From the NCBI GenBank assembly GCA_947172415.1, contig OX359190.1, forward strand, positions 9,920,001-9,984,000: a DNA stretch of 64,000 nucleotides, read 5' to 3'. Position 1 is the first letter of the stretch; each line of letters starts with the position of its first letter. The notes under the pieces were generated by a model, which saw only the letters and a list, made by a program, of their open reading frames with translations, had not been told where the DNA came from and did not search any database. The stretch is from Chondrosia reniformis (taxonomy: Eukaryota; Porifera; Demospongiae; Chondrillida; Chondrillidae). The position numbers and the translations under genes are program-made. Positions 25,601 through 49,800 of this stretch are shown here, piece after piece.

Positions 25601-26872
25601 ATGAAGACTCTCCTTTTGGTTCCAATTTGTCTTTTGGCATTTCTTACAACTACTGACTCTCTCCCTCGACTTCAGGATCGCGATGACCCTAAATCGATAC
25701 TTGAGCGAAGCAGACGGCAGTCTTTTTCTTGCATGAACCAGACCCAATGCCTTCCACCCTCCTTGGCTGCGGTGACAGTACCTTCTGATCTAGTAAACTG
25801 TGACCAAAATGTTTGCGTGTGTCGGCAGTGCTTCCAACTGAATAGCTCTGGTACCTGTTACATCCCTTCCGCCTGCTACACGTACAGCGACACAAAGAGG
25901 GATTGCCAGGACGATCGGGCCTCCCAGCTCACAGCCATGCTCCTCTCCCTCTTCCTCTCTGAAGTGGGCGCTGCTAATTTCTATATCGGCCGCAATGATC
26001 TTGGGGCCGGCCAGATAGTCGTGTTTCTGTTGATATTTGTAGCATCTTGTGTCGCCGTGTGCCCGTGTTGTCTTTTTTGCTGCAAAGATGACGACAAGAA
26101 GGCAGGTGGAGCCATTTGCTTTGCCATATTCCTTATCATCAGTAAGTGAAACGTCATTTATGTCATTAACATTATTTTCACAAAGTCTCAGTCTCCATTT
26201 TTGTGTGGCATTAATGTCCGTATATATAGAGTCTACAATACTAGGGCCTTAGTGTATATCTTATGCTTGAGTTGAGTGGCTCTTTTCAGATGATATGGAT
26301 AGGGTATCTTGGTTACTGTGGAAAACTACCTGTATGTATGAAAAGTATGTGATTATTTTATAGTGTATGTATCTACAACCTCCCACCTGTTATCTACATC
26401 AAATGGTTATGCATAAGAACAAGTCATTTTGTTTCTTTCAAGCTTGTGTTCTGATTGTCTGGGACATCATTTTTAAATAAAGATGAAGGACGAGAGCCCC
26501 CCAATAGTGTACAGATGCTCACACTAAACAACATGTTCACTAGTCTTGACAGCTGTTTCCTTGAATTATGTATTCCTCATTAAGCTGGCTCAGCAACTTC
26601 CACCTATAGTGGACTCTGGGATAAATTGGATGACTGTAGTGTACAGTGTCTTATGTTATATATAAATAGTATTACACTCTGTAACCTTCCTAGATGCACT
26701 CTTTGAGGAGATGCTGTCCTTTGAGCTTTTGTCTTCCTTCCATTGTGTAGGTGTCATTGTCATAGTTGTGTGTACACTCATTATACTGGCTTGGTGGATA
26801 GCTGACTTGGCGATCTTTGTCCAAAACACCAGACTTGATGGCAGAGGTTGCATGTTGAAGGATGACTTGTGA
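25601..26872 (+). CDS. Secreted-type TM2-domain membrane protein with Cys-rich ectodomain
   Basis: Two exons (25601-26141 and 26751-26872) join in phase to 220 aa. Residues 1-20 form a signal peptide (MKTLLLVPICLLAFLTTTDS). A Cys-rich ectodomain follows (CMNQTQC, NCDQNVCVCRQC, CYIPSACYTY, with N-glycosylation sites NQT and NSS). Then comes a TM2-like domain: LLSLFLSEVGAANFYIGR, a first membrane helix, a Cys-rich cytoplasmic turn (CPCCLFCCKDDDKK), further helices and WWIADLAIFV, the usual TM2 end motif. TM2 proteins (TM2D1-3) are linked to Notch signalling and amyloid biology in animals. The extra Cys/Lys turn and additional hydrophobic segment make this longer than a standard TM2 domain, so I give no gene symbol. 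Confidence 0.8.
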
Positions 26873-27864
26873 ATATTATGAGAAAGAATCATTACTAACA
26901 AGAATTAGAAAATTAGAAATTTTATTATTCTTTTACTATTGTATATCCAATTCACATGTAAATATCTTACTCATAATGATGTACTAAGAGATATTACTGC
27001 TATAGGTGTACTTCTTCACTTAAGTATGTGATGTGGCTGAAGAATATGACCTCAAGATATAACAATTTTAGAAAGTCTGTAAAATCAATTAACTGCCACT
27101 CACTATGCTAAAAATGTCAAAAGTAAAAGAATGTGTCTATTTTATAGGTGTAGCTATGGGTGGACCTATTATAGAATTTATGTATAAACTATGAACTGAT
27201 TATAGCTTCCAGCTACACCAGCAGTGGTGGCTATGTATAACTGACTGAGAATTTATGCACACACACCCACACGCTATATATAGGTATTATGTAATCTTGT
27301 CCAGTCATATGACCAACATATATATATAGGTATTACGTAATCTTGTCCAGTCATATGACCAATGACATTCATAATTTGTGCATTACTGTCATTAAGTAAT
27401 TGTGTATTGAGGTTACCCTGAGACATATATGTCCTGAAATGCCATATCCTGTTTATATTATCATTTGCTCACAATTATAAATATTCTCTAGAATTAGGCC
27501 ATACAATTCAACTTATTTAATCCAGAGAATGTTTGCTGATGAAGACCTACAGGTTGAAACGTCCTATTATCAATAATTTATGTTGCTGTTGCTCAATAAT
27601 ACCTCTGGATTAAATCATGATCCCAACAAACAACCCTTATCACTTCAATTCAACTTATGTAATTCATTTAACACTATATTTAACAATGTAGCTAGCTTTA
27701 TAACCCAAGGATGGTACATGGCTTGGAGACAGAGGGCGAGGTAGAGGGTAGACCCAAGTGATTTAGCTGTGTTGTCTATGGTTGTATTGATCTCTTTGGC
27801 TGGAGGCATTATACTTCTAGTGTATTCATGTAACTCATGGCTCATCATGATACACTGAGTCTAT
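26873..27864. other. Intergenic, repeats only
   Basis: A+T-rich. It contains a direct duplication of about 45 bp around 27276-27361 (GTAATCTTGTCCAGTCATATGACC twice) and the short inverted-repeat element at 27516-27614. No gene supported. Confidence 0.6.
27516..27614. mobile_element. MITE-like element with 12-bp inverted ends
   Basis: A perfect 12-bp inverted repeat, TTTAATCCAGAG (27516-27527) and CTCTGGATTAAA (27603-27614), bounds 99 bp that contain GATGAAGACCTACAGGTTGAAACG. A similar phrase in reverse orientation occurs in the EPRS intron repeat near 33696. Too short to encode anything; probably a non-autonomous DNA element. Confidence 0.6.
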
Positions 27865-28206
27865 GTCGCCAATGAAGTGTAGGTGTAAAAGGCGTACAGT
27901 TCAAGTTGATCTACTTGTTAATGCCTGCCATATCCCAGCTAAATCTACACATTTCAGGGATTTCTTCCTCAAATCCGCTGACGATTAATATGGCTTCAGA
28001 ACGAGAGAGGCGGCCGAGTCAACGAGGCTCTCCTTACGCTCCACAAGGTGGCTGAGAGCCATGGATATTTGCAAATATGCGACTGGATCGAGTCCAACTT
28101 CCTGACCGAACAGGTGGAGGCCATCAAGATGTTGGGAGATTACTGCACTCAACTGAGGAAGGTTGGAACAGGTCATGACGAGTGGCATTTCCAAGAAGAA
28201 TTGTAA
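27865..28206. pseudogene. Ferritin pseudogene with internal inversion
   Basis: Two ferritin pieces lie in opposite orientation. 27865-27930 matches the neighbouring ferritin gene as read on its minus-coding strand (around 28882-28946, N-terminal codons). 27950-28206 matches the later part of the gene on the plus strand, from GGGATTTCTTCCTC to a terminal TAA and then AATAAA. The plus piece has lost at least two internal segments (after GCTGACG and after GGCGGCCGA), and ATTAA brings a stop in frame, so it cannot make ferritin. The C-terminal part is still very similar ([18 protein letters not shown]), pointing to a recent event. Confidence 0.85.
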
Positions 28207-28477
28207 ATAAAATGTACAAAACAATGAAATTTTTGCAATCGATTTTTTTTCATTTAACCTTATAGATCTACCTACGTCGACGTCTTGTCAGTACCTCCAC
28301 TAGTATCAGTAATTTAGGACTTCCGACTACACGTACACGCTAAACAATACATGAACTTTGTAATCTTTCTTTAAAGCAGTTAAGTACATAAGAGTAATCA
28401 ATAAAGCAGGGTTAACACACGCTACAAGGCCTAAAGAGTTTTATTCTAATCTACTCCTGCTGCTCTTCTTTCGCCAT

Positions 28478-28987
28478 CTAACTAAGCTCCTTCTGGAAGT
28501 GCCACTCGCCGTGGCCTGTTCCAACCTTCCTCAGTTGAGTGCAGTAATCTCCCAACATCTTGATGGCATCCACCTGTTCGGTCAGGAAGTTGGACTCAAT
28601 CCAGTCGCACATTTGCGAGTCTCCATGGTTATCCGCCACTTTGTGGAGCTTAAGGAGAGCATCGTTGACTGTCCTCTCCAGGGCGAGAGCGGCCTCCATG
28701 GCTTCCAGACCGGAGCCCCATGCATCCTTTTCGGGTTTCTTGATGTCTTGGAGGACAATTCGGCCGCCCCTCTCGTTCTGAAACTTCATAAACAGCTTGG
28801 CATGGCCGTATTCTTCGTCGGCAGATTTGAGGAAGAAATCCCTGAATCCTGGAAGAGCGATGTCATCACGGTCAAAGTAGTAGGCCAATGAAGTGTAGGT
28901 GTAGAAGGCGTACAGTTCCAAGTTGATCTGCTTGTTAACGCCTGCTTCGCTTTCCTCGTGGTAGTTCTGACGCACTTGGTTTGCCAT
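28478..28987 (-). CDS. Ferritin, heavy-chain (ferroxidase) type
   Basis: A single coding exon of 169 aa, normal for cytosolic animal ferritin and without a leader peptide. The four-helix ferritin fold is evident from [58 protein letters not shown] and [12 protein letters not shown]. All ferroxidase-centre residues are present: Glu24, Tyr31, Glu59, His62, Glu104, Gln138. It should therefore oxidise Fe(II) and store iron in a 24-mer shell. A minus-strand TATA box (29107-29114) and an iron-responsive element (29056-29072) lie upstream, and AATAAA lies at 28440-28445. It is head-to-head with EPRS, with 357 bp between start codons. Confidence 0.97.
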   Translation of the reverse strand: MANQVRQNYHEESEAGVNKQINLELYAFYTYTSLAYYFDRDDIALPGFRDFFLKSADEEYGHAKLFMKFQNERGGRIVLQDIKKPEKDAWGSGLEAMEAALALERTVNDALLKLHKVADNHGDSQMCDWIESNFLTEQVDAIKMLGDYCTQLRKVGTGHGEWHFQKELS

Positions 28988-29055
28988 TTTGAACTGCTTG
29001 AATTTAGTTGTCGAAAGGTTTAGATTTACACGTTTTGAGAGCTATAGAACGTCCG

Positions 29056-29072
29056 TGTACGCACTGGCACAG
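29056..29072 (-). promoter_or_regulatory. Iron-responsive element (IRE) in ferritin 5' UTR
   Basis: On the transcript strand the segment reads C-TGTGC-CAGTGC-GTACA: an unpaired C, a 5-bp upper stem with one G-U pair, and the CAGUGN hexaloop, exactly the IRE pattern. It sits about 35-50 nt downstream of the TATA box, so probably within about 25 nt of the cap, the position from which IRP binding blocks ribosome loading when iron is low. The lower stem is weaker than in vertebrates. Confidence 0.9.
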
Positions 29073-29106
29073 CTAAGACTATCTGCTGGCCCGAAAAAGT
29101 GGCCAC

Positions 29107-29114
29107 TATTTATA
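29107..29114 (-). promoter_or_regulatory. TATA box of ferritin
   Basis: TATAAATA on the minus strand, 120 bp upstream of the ferritin ATG and just upstream of the IRE. Initiation about 30 bp downstream would start the transcript near 29077-29084. Confidence 0.7.
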
Positions 29115-29344
29115 CCTTCTCCCACCCAGTCATATGATTTTTAGCCAATCCGTTACAACCTCTGCAATTTCCGGTCACGATCGAAGGCGTAGCAAGTCTA
29201 AATATGGGAAGTGTATTTCCTGACCACGGTCGTAGGCCTGGCTTAGCAAACCTAAATATGGACAGTGTCTAAGGAGAACTGAGCATGCTCAGTTACACGA
29301 GCCCACGTGTTCGCATTCCTTTGTTTTGAAGCACCAGCTTCACA

Positions 29345-37101
<7,757 letters not shown>

Positions 37102-37587
37102 ATGAAAACTCATTTGCATTAATTTCCTTTGAACTAATTCTCTCCAGAAACTAAATTAATAATTGAAGTCATTAATTAAATAAATATTTAAGCATAAACA
37201 TTATTATGATTGGATTTCTTCTAGCCACGTTGAACTTTATCTTAAAGGGTTCATCTTTTTAGCTGAAAAAGACCCAACTGTCCAACAATAGAACATGTAT
37301 AATACAAACATTATGCACATAGAAAAGCTGTACAAATATATACACAGTATTGAATATATAAATTCAGACCTGCCCTGCTGTATAATATACATAATATATT
37401 ATATGCATGCTGTATAATATACATAATATATTATATGCATGCTGTATAATATACATAATATATTATATGTATGCTGGGGAAAATTGAAAATTATTCTGTA
37501 CTTACATACATAATATACAAATGAGCAAAACATCAAAACCTTATGTGACACAAAAGTGATGAAAAACACACATTGCAGTTAAAACCA
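37102..37587. other. Intergenic between converging EPRS and AKT, with repeats
   Basis: Holds a dispersed-repeat fragment (37208-37282) and three tandem copies of a ~33 bp unit containing TATAATATACATAATATATT at about 37378-37472. No gene seen. It must contain both polyadenylation regions. Confidence 0.6.
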
Positions 37588-42001
<4,414 letters not shown>

Positions 42002-45000
42002 TATCACTGAGAAAGAGAAGGAGATGGTGGCAGGCCTAAATATACATCTACAACTAGTGTCCTTCAAACTGTAGTAATTCAACTGAAAATGGAGACTCCT
42101 ATAGCTCACTTGTATACAGTATACATTATTGAATAAAGACTAAATACTGGAATAATGGACAAATGGCACTGAAGTGTATTATACTCATACACTGACTTAC
42201 TCTACTTTACAAGACTCTGTCTGCTACTAACAAAAGAAAGAGACTTTGGTTCTGAGCAAGGCTTCTATCACTTGGAAATCCCAATCTTCTCTTTTAACAA
42301 TGCAATTACAGTAACAGCCTATCTGAATAGAGTCATAGAATTTAGTGTTATTCTCAAGGAAACTATTCAAGGGCTATTCAGAGTTAGTTGTCCGCTAAGT
42401 TTTTAAACTCTTTGTTGAAAACAAAATAACCTCGTTACTGAAAAGGAAATAACACAACACTCGTATACTTGTGGTTAAACTTGAAAGTATAAGTTTAGAA
42501 AAACTCAAGAGAAATGTACATGTTTTCAATTGATTTTACACTGTTATATTTCTGTCCGTGTATACCCATCAAGAATATCTAATGAGTTTCAAAATGTTTG
42601 CTGAAAATAAATATTTGCATAGTAAACAAATAATATGCTAAAATTACATTTAGTAGTGAAACTCTAGAAAATGGAAAGATCTTCATTTAGCTGGTTTCCT
42701 CCTCCTCAACTATACGTATATGCACTATGCAAGTCTTAGATGTTTTTGGCTTCTATAAAGCTAATTATTATGGATTACTAATCCAGAGCTATTTCGCAGA
42801 AAGGTTTAATGTGCATATCAATTAACTTACTCTTTAAGTACTTAACGATGCTTTCCCTAACTCATACTTAAACTAAAACACCAATTTACTTGAGACAAGA
42901 GAAACGTGAACAATATGTACATACAGAGATGGCAAAGTGGTCAGGAGACAGTGTACAAATATAAAAGGCAAATTGATTAATTGGCCATTATAATACCAGA
43001 CGTAAATCTACTGATTGTCAGAATTATAATTATTTTGCAAGTGATCTTTAAAGGTATCCATTATTCTACAGCAATACATTGACAGCCATTGCGAGGAATT
43101 AGACAATAGGCTACATGGACCCATGTACAACTTAAGCTTAGCAATAATAACAACATCACATATGCATATGAAGAGGAATATCCTCCTAAAGTCAGTTGCT
43201 ATGATTAACATGTACATGGCCAGATTCAATGCATACATGCTTGTAGAATCTATAGAGCTGTACTAAACTAATATTAGTAAAGTAATATACAGTCTCTTTA
43301 CAGATGATAAGAAGATAAGAAGAGTAAGTTGAAATTATTGCAAAATCTGTATTTTCTATAAACAACTTATACAGCATCAGCCTATAGTAATGCATATGGC
43401 TAAAAGCACACTTTCTGTTTTGTCCTACATGGACTGGTATTGATATTCTAAGAAGAAATCAAATGATTCTATGGTCTGACTTGATGGACAATAGTCTAAC
43501 ATTTAAGAACTTTGTCTTAACTCAATAATTCCATAAGTACAAATCACCATAGCAACACCTAAACACCACAAACAACATTACCATAGTAACAGCTGCAATG
43601 GCTAGTTTTTGAACAGTTAGAGTGTTAACTTAACAGGTAATCTAAGCTTGCAAATTCCACCAGCTGGGTAGGACTTGTCAGACACAAACCATATACACAG
43701 ACACTTAGAAATTCAAATGATACTAAACCCAAATTCCATGTGTTCAATTTAGAACAAAGTCTTACTCAATATTAGTACTTTATTAAGTATCTACAGTATG
43801 TACAGAAAGTGTATATAGCTATTTAGTTGAAACATATGATAGTTACCATATTCCAAAATGTCAAAACTCACACTCAAAGCAGAGCTATTTGTAACATATC
43901 ACATCAGCTTCTCGATCAAACAAACATTGTCCATCCAACATAATATTGCTGTTAAGGTGTTCCAAAATAACTGCAAAAAGGAAACACATCTATGTTATAA
44001 TACCAAGCTATACGTATACACTTTATACATGTATAGTGAGTTGACAAGTGTTCTGAGCTTGAGACCTCAGGAGGCTAAGACAAGAGTGACATCAAAAAAG
44101 GATATCTTGCCAAGTGTCAATGTCACACTGAGGTCCAACTAACCCACCAAATTTTCATATAAGCAATAATAATCTTGCTCAAAGGGATTGTATAGTTTCA
44201 TAACCAAATAGCAAGGCAGACTGAACTATAGGATACAGAGAACCTGCTAAGCATGTACTACACACCTCCCCTAACTGAATTACAGTAGCTTGGAGTTACT
44301 AGTTACTAGGGACTGGCAGACATGCTAAATCTGGTGGTCCCATTGAACAGATGTAATCCAGCTTTACCTTTACAGTTGTTAAACTCACTGAAAATGTCAT
44401 GCAAATTTGCCCTTGATCCAACACTTTCTTTCACTATCTTTTCCCACCTGAATGGGTTAAGCCAATAACTTTCATAATAATTGCACTTGGTCCTCCTTGT
44501 TTCTTAATTGGACATGTTGCTAGGTAACCGATGTTTGACTTTCATGACAATTCTATAAATAGATGAATATACAGCAAATCAAATATAGGCCGCACAATAA
44601 GACATATGTAGTCTTGTCTAATCAAAATTTGTTAGTGTGTATAAACGTTAAGTACAAATTACATTTTGAACAGTTTCACAAGTAAAAAGTATTTTACAGG
44701 ATGTAAAGATGCTGATTAATACGCACAATGCTAATCAAAACATTATAACTTCAAGAAAAGAAACATTATAGACTTCATTTAAAGTAGCTATACAGTTTGT
44801 CTGATTCTCTAAACAAGATGACCTACCTATGAGTGTAGTTTAGGCATGGGCAACGCCAAAGTTCCTCAAACTAGGCAATTGTAATTTGAGCAGCGGCCAT
44901 TTTTGAATTAGCACCAAGATTTAGCACAATAGATCGTGCTCACTAAAGAACACAATAGCGCAAAAGAAAGAGTGATTCTTGTTAAATAAATATCCTTGTG

Positions 45001-45359
45001 ACGTTGTCCTGTGTTATGCATGAAACATGCCGATTGACATGTCGATTCATGTGCTTGCAAGAGCTCGTAAAAAGATCATTGCTGAAATAATCAATTATCA
45101 GAGGTTCATTAAGACAATGATAGCTTGTTTATTAATTAAGCACTTCTATTCATGGGGTCGCTGTACATTTTATGATTTGCTTCGCTGGATAGCCATGAAT
45201 GATTTCTAGTCGAAAATCAATAACAATAACAACTTGATGAATAGATCGAGTTATGTTCTGCATGTTCTCTATTGTTCTTGAACATGAACTCGAAAACAAT
45301 TTTGTTTCACGATTTTCCGCCAAGCTCACGATGTTTCCCGCCGACAATTTCTAATAAAT
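42002..45359. other. Intergenic upstream of AKT, no gene seen
   Basis: A+T-rich, with many stops in all frames. It should contain the AKT 5' UTR and promoter, perhaps with a non-coding first exon; no TATA box or clear donor could be fixed. CGGCCATTTTT near 44893 (minus-strand AAAAATGGCCG) resembles the promoter-proximal sequence at other starts here. TTTCCCGCC near 45334 resembles an E2F site. Confidence 0.5.
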
Positions 45360-46130
45360 AGGCGAGGAAATTTTCAGTCTTTGGCCTCCGGGCTATCAAC
45401 TCTGGAGGTCTACTTTGGTGTGGATCGATGCGCCAACCGTGGTAGGAGCACGACCATGGTACCATGCGACAAAGGGTCATCGGTGTTCGTATAGTGGGGT
45501 GGTCTCTCTATCATGGGTTAGTGCCTGGAGATGTATCTCACTATTAATCCTGCTTGTGTGTTAAATTGGCACTTGCGGAATTCTCACTATACGACCCGTA
45601 CCTGGAGGAGCGTGGGTCCAGTGCCACTACGTAGTCGGTCAGGATCCCCTGTTGTAGGCTGCAGCTTCAGGTTGGTTTGGAATTTGCATTTGAATTTGCA
45701 TTTTCTTTTCGTATTCAATGCAACATTTATGTATTTTCAATTCTTTTCTTATAGTTCAGTGAACTGATGGGTCCCTACTCTAAAGCGCCTGGCCGATCCC
45801 AATGAGCTAAAGTCTGTGTGCAGTGTTCCCAAGCTACGTTGTGTGCACATGATGATTCTCATTGGTGGGAGTTTGTGGTCCGCCAGGGTCGGGCTTGTTC
45901 TGTTCGTAGCGTGGCAGAGCAAGACTAGTAACTGGTCAGAGGTCGGTCAGGTACGCCGGATCGCTCCCGTGCAACTTCTCTTACGACGCAAGTAGTGGAA
46001 GTGTCAAACAGAGTTGAGAAACCGGAGGCCATTTGGGGCACGAAGTACTTCTACCTCCTCGTGGTGTGCCCTGGGGTCACCTTTACACTCAGTAAAGTGA
46101 TGCAAAGCGGAGTACAGCAGCAACAATCCA
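45360..46130 (+). other. GC-richer unexplained island, possible spliced transcript or decayed element
   Basis: Base composition and CpG content rise sharply here against A+T-rich surroundings. A possible donor (CTTCAG/GTTGG, 45672) and acceptor (TTCTTATAG, ending 45754) could define a small intron. Short frames include a 78-codon one from ATG 45531 and a frame at about 45806-45928 containing CVQCSQATLCAHDDSHWWEF, which looks like a Cys/His-rich coding remnant. An inverted repeat CGTATAGTG/CACTATACG (about 45487 and 45584) could pair. I do not recognise a family; a decayed DNA transposon, a non-coding RNA or an unrecognised gene are all open. Confidence 0.35.
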
Positions 46131-46850
46131 GTAACCACTCAAAAGGAAAAAAGAAAGCAAAGAACATGGTCTCTCCAACCATGAAGAACTATTTTAATTA
46201 TATGTGTTTGAACAATTTCTCTTTTTTTAGAAGTGCAATTAATGTTTATATTATATTGTCATTGTCAAACAAAAATGATCATCAGTGTGCAATTAATGAT
46301 TATACGATGCCAATTGGCCATTATGACGAATTCGAATTCACACTGAGATTGCATGGTATATAAAATATAAAATATTGAAGTAAAAAAATATACCTATCAC
46401 GCCTCTATAAGCATTCAGTATACTCTTGTAAATTTTTGTATAACAAGTATATATACTTATATAGATTTATTATATCTGTAACTACAAAAGCTTAGAGCTC
46501 ACTTATAAAATTAACACTCCTTTGTACTTACTATATATACCTTAAAACATGCTTACATGATATCCATGCATAAACTTATATTATTTAAATAAAACCAATT
46601 AATGAAACAAATGAAATTGTACAATCCTTGACTGAAGAAAAGGATTGGAAATAGAATGACTATATCAGATAAATGACTACAAATGTGGCAACCTTGTTAA
46701 AGATCATGTACACGACTCCATCAAACAACAAATAATGCTTGGATTATGTCGACAAAGAGTAAGACATTATAATAATTTGGTAAATGCTTGTAAACAGAGA
46801 AGAATACAGTTAGAGAATGTATGCTGGATACTGTCAGTTTACTGGGTTAA
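46131..46850. other. Intergenic 3' of the bHLH-PAS gene
   Basis: A+T-rich with no supported gene. Likely contains the 3' UTR of the minus-strand bHLH-PAS gene. Confidence 0.5.
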
Positions 46851-49800
46851 TTAGTTATGCGGTTGACAGGGAACTACTCCTGGAAGAGGCTGTGACCTTA
46901 CAGGATACTGATGGGGTAAACCCTGCTCTTGAGTAAGGGGGTGGCACCCATGTATACTGACCATGGAGTGACCATTCATGCCAGTGGGTGAATCAAACAC
47001 GGAGTCAGTCAAGTAGCCCTCATCATCCAAACTTCCTCGAGGATTTTTTCCTTGTGTTAGGTGAGTGCTGCCTAGACTGCTTCTTGATCCAATGCTTACC
47101 TGACAAAATCCATCCAAATTCTGATTTCTATTTTGTGGGCTTAAACTGGTAAACGATTTGGTATCACTCTCACTGGGACTTGGGGTCATGTACCCAATTG
47201 GGAATGGATCAATATTCTTGGTGGGCGGGGCTAAGGAGTGGTCCACAAGTACTTGTGTCTGGTGATAGTGAGGCTGAGTGTAGGTATGCGTCATAACCAC
47301 TCCTTCCACAGGGTAGGGAGTTTGCGAAGGAACGCCTTGTGATACAGATGGCACATATGATATTGTATGGCTGGTGGGTGGGCTGGATATGGGCGTGCCA
47401 CTCATGGGAGGTGTCATTACTGACGAAAAATTCTGCCCTGATCCCTGTGTGACGTAGCCACTATTTAGATGGCCATTTGTCATAGGCAGAGCAGCTTCAG
47501 GTGGTGTAATGGGCGGAGAGGTCAGAAGATCATTCAGATAGTCAGCAGCTGAGTTACCATGGTGATCGATGATGCAGCTTGGAGTAAGGTCATCAGGTGG
47601 TGGCACATTACAAGAAGGGTTGACCTCTTGGTGCTTGATGACTGGTTCCACCTTCACTAAATGAGGGGGAGTTGTTCCTGGCTGGTACAATGGCACATAT
47701 CGATTATCAATTATGCCCTGAGTATCAAAGCCATCACCATATACTGATTGGATTTGACTGTGCGTGTTGGGAAGGTGATTGGAGCCGTAATGATTAATAA
47801 ATGCTCTGTTACACTCAATGGCATTATCAGGTCTACAAAGGGAAAAAAGATTGCATAACCACATGCAAAAGTTTCCTAATTTCCTTGAGTAGGATAACAA
47901 GTTACAATATATGCAATATACGTACATATGAAAAATCTAATATACCATTTTCCTACATGCTATATGCCTATTCTGTAAAAAGAGCCTATAGGGGAACTAA
48001 ACCTAAAGAGAGCTTTAGATGAAGATACAGGAGTCTTTTCTTCCTTCTTTTCCCTTCTTTCATCTTCTTCTCCACTGGGTCAGACAGCCGTTTCTGGGAA
48101 TTCCACCCTTCATCAGTGATCCTGGGAGTCTTTGTCTTTTTCTTTATCTTGATCTTCTGTGAATCCTTGGCTCTCTATGCTAAATCTAGGGGCCTTATAT
48201 ACCAAATTCTAAAACATTTGTGGTTGTAAATACCTTTTCAAAGTCACATGGCCTCCCTTTAAGGCAATATGTATGTATAATATCATGGCAAGGAAAGGGA
48301 AGTTTGAGCCAGTTAACAGTAGGTTCAATGTGACAATTACACAAGACATGACGAAACCATAGCAAAGCTCCAAGTTTATAAATAGAAGAAAAATGTCATA
48401 ACAATGGATTGCAAGGTCATCAACTACAAGAAAGCTGTGAATTAGGTGTTTCAAAACAAACAGAGCTTTTCCCATGGCTGACCATCCCCAACCTGTCTGT
48501 CTGTTATTGTACAGGTAACTTCTGTATAAAAGATCTTGCCAAATATGATTAGGACTCTGCAAGGCTTACATACGTACATGTCTGGATATATGTACTTAAG
48601 TAGATGTACATATTTACCCTTGTAAGGTATATGATTTTAATATTGAGAAGAATACTCATTCATAATACTATGATAACCTTCAAACCACAACCATTTCACT
48701 CACCCAACTAGCCACAAGTAAATGACCATCCCATTTGGTTTATGAGTGACAGGATCGTAAGTGCACTCCTTCAGCGCTCGCGTCCACACCCAGTTACCCC
48801 ACTTGGTCATGACGCGGAAGGCGGGGCTCTTGCTGGAACCAGTCTCAACCACTACAAGGAGACACATCCACATACCACTGACACACCCACATACCACTGA
48901 CACACCCACACCATGAATACCAGATGATGACATATGGTACCAGTCATCAGTGAGAACCTTGTCTCATGAGTGCACATAAAAGGAAGTTGCAGTAGACATA
49001 TGTACGTAGATCAATGGTAGAGACTGGATCTGGGCTTAGCTATCAGTGAGTGCTACCTATATTGTCTTCCTTCTTTACGATTACATGTACGTTGTGATTT
49101 GAGCTAGATGAGAAAGTTTATGTAAATGTGTATAAACATACGCTGTTGATGCGCATTCATAATATGTTCAGGACTGAGGTCTCCCGGGTGGAAGAAGGCA
49201 AACGCATTGGAACTCATCATATCTGAAGGATCGTATCCAAGAATAATACGCATCCTAGATGGAGCAGACAAGAGAGAGCATATACGTAGCAGGGCAAACT
49301 GAGCAAGCATGGATACGCAGTCATTGAGCAAATGTATTGACATTGGTAACGAATCTCAAAACACAAGACTCTCAGAGTGACTGATGAAGGGTAGAATTCT
49401 AATAGTTACACAATATTATGTACTTATTTACGTATGTATATCTTGTCTTACTTGTTGTCTACACCGTGACACTGGTAGTTAAGGTCACAGCGAGAGGTGA
49501 CGCACACACCTAGGCACAAGTCATGGACATCAACTAACCCAGCAACCCTACAAGCTATGGTCACCCTGGCAACAGAAGAGGAGGAAAATATTCAAATACT
49601 TCAAATACTTGCAAAGCATAGCCATATAATAATACAGACATACTTGTAAGATAATTTCAATTAGTATCCATGGCTACATACATGAATGATTGATGTTGCA
49701 ATCAAGTCAACAAGAGGGAAAACACAAAAGAGAAGCAAACACTGCATTACCTTGCCAGTTCCTTTTGGTAGGGATTTATTGGCAGAGAATTCTCCCGATA

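Noticed and set aside
28499..28891. Plus-strand 130-codon frame over ferritin
   Set aside because: Antisense shadow of the ferritin coding exon, which has all conserved residues.
43858..44142. 94-codon plus-strand frame as a gene
   Set aside because: No domain, A+T-driven composition, no supporting splice or promoter signals.
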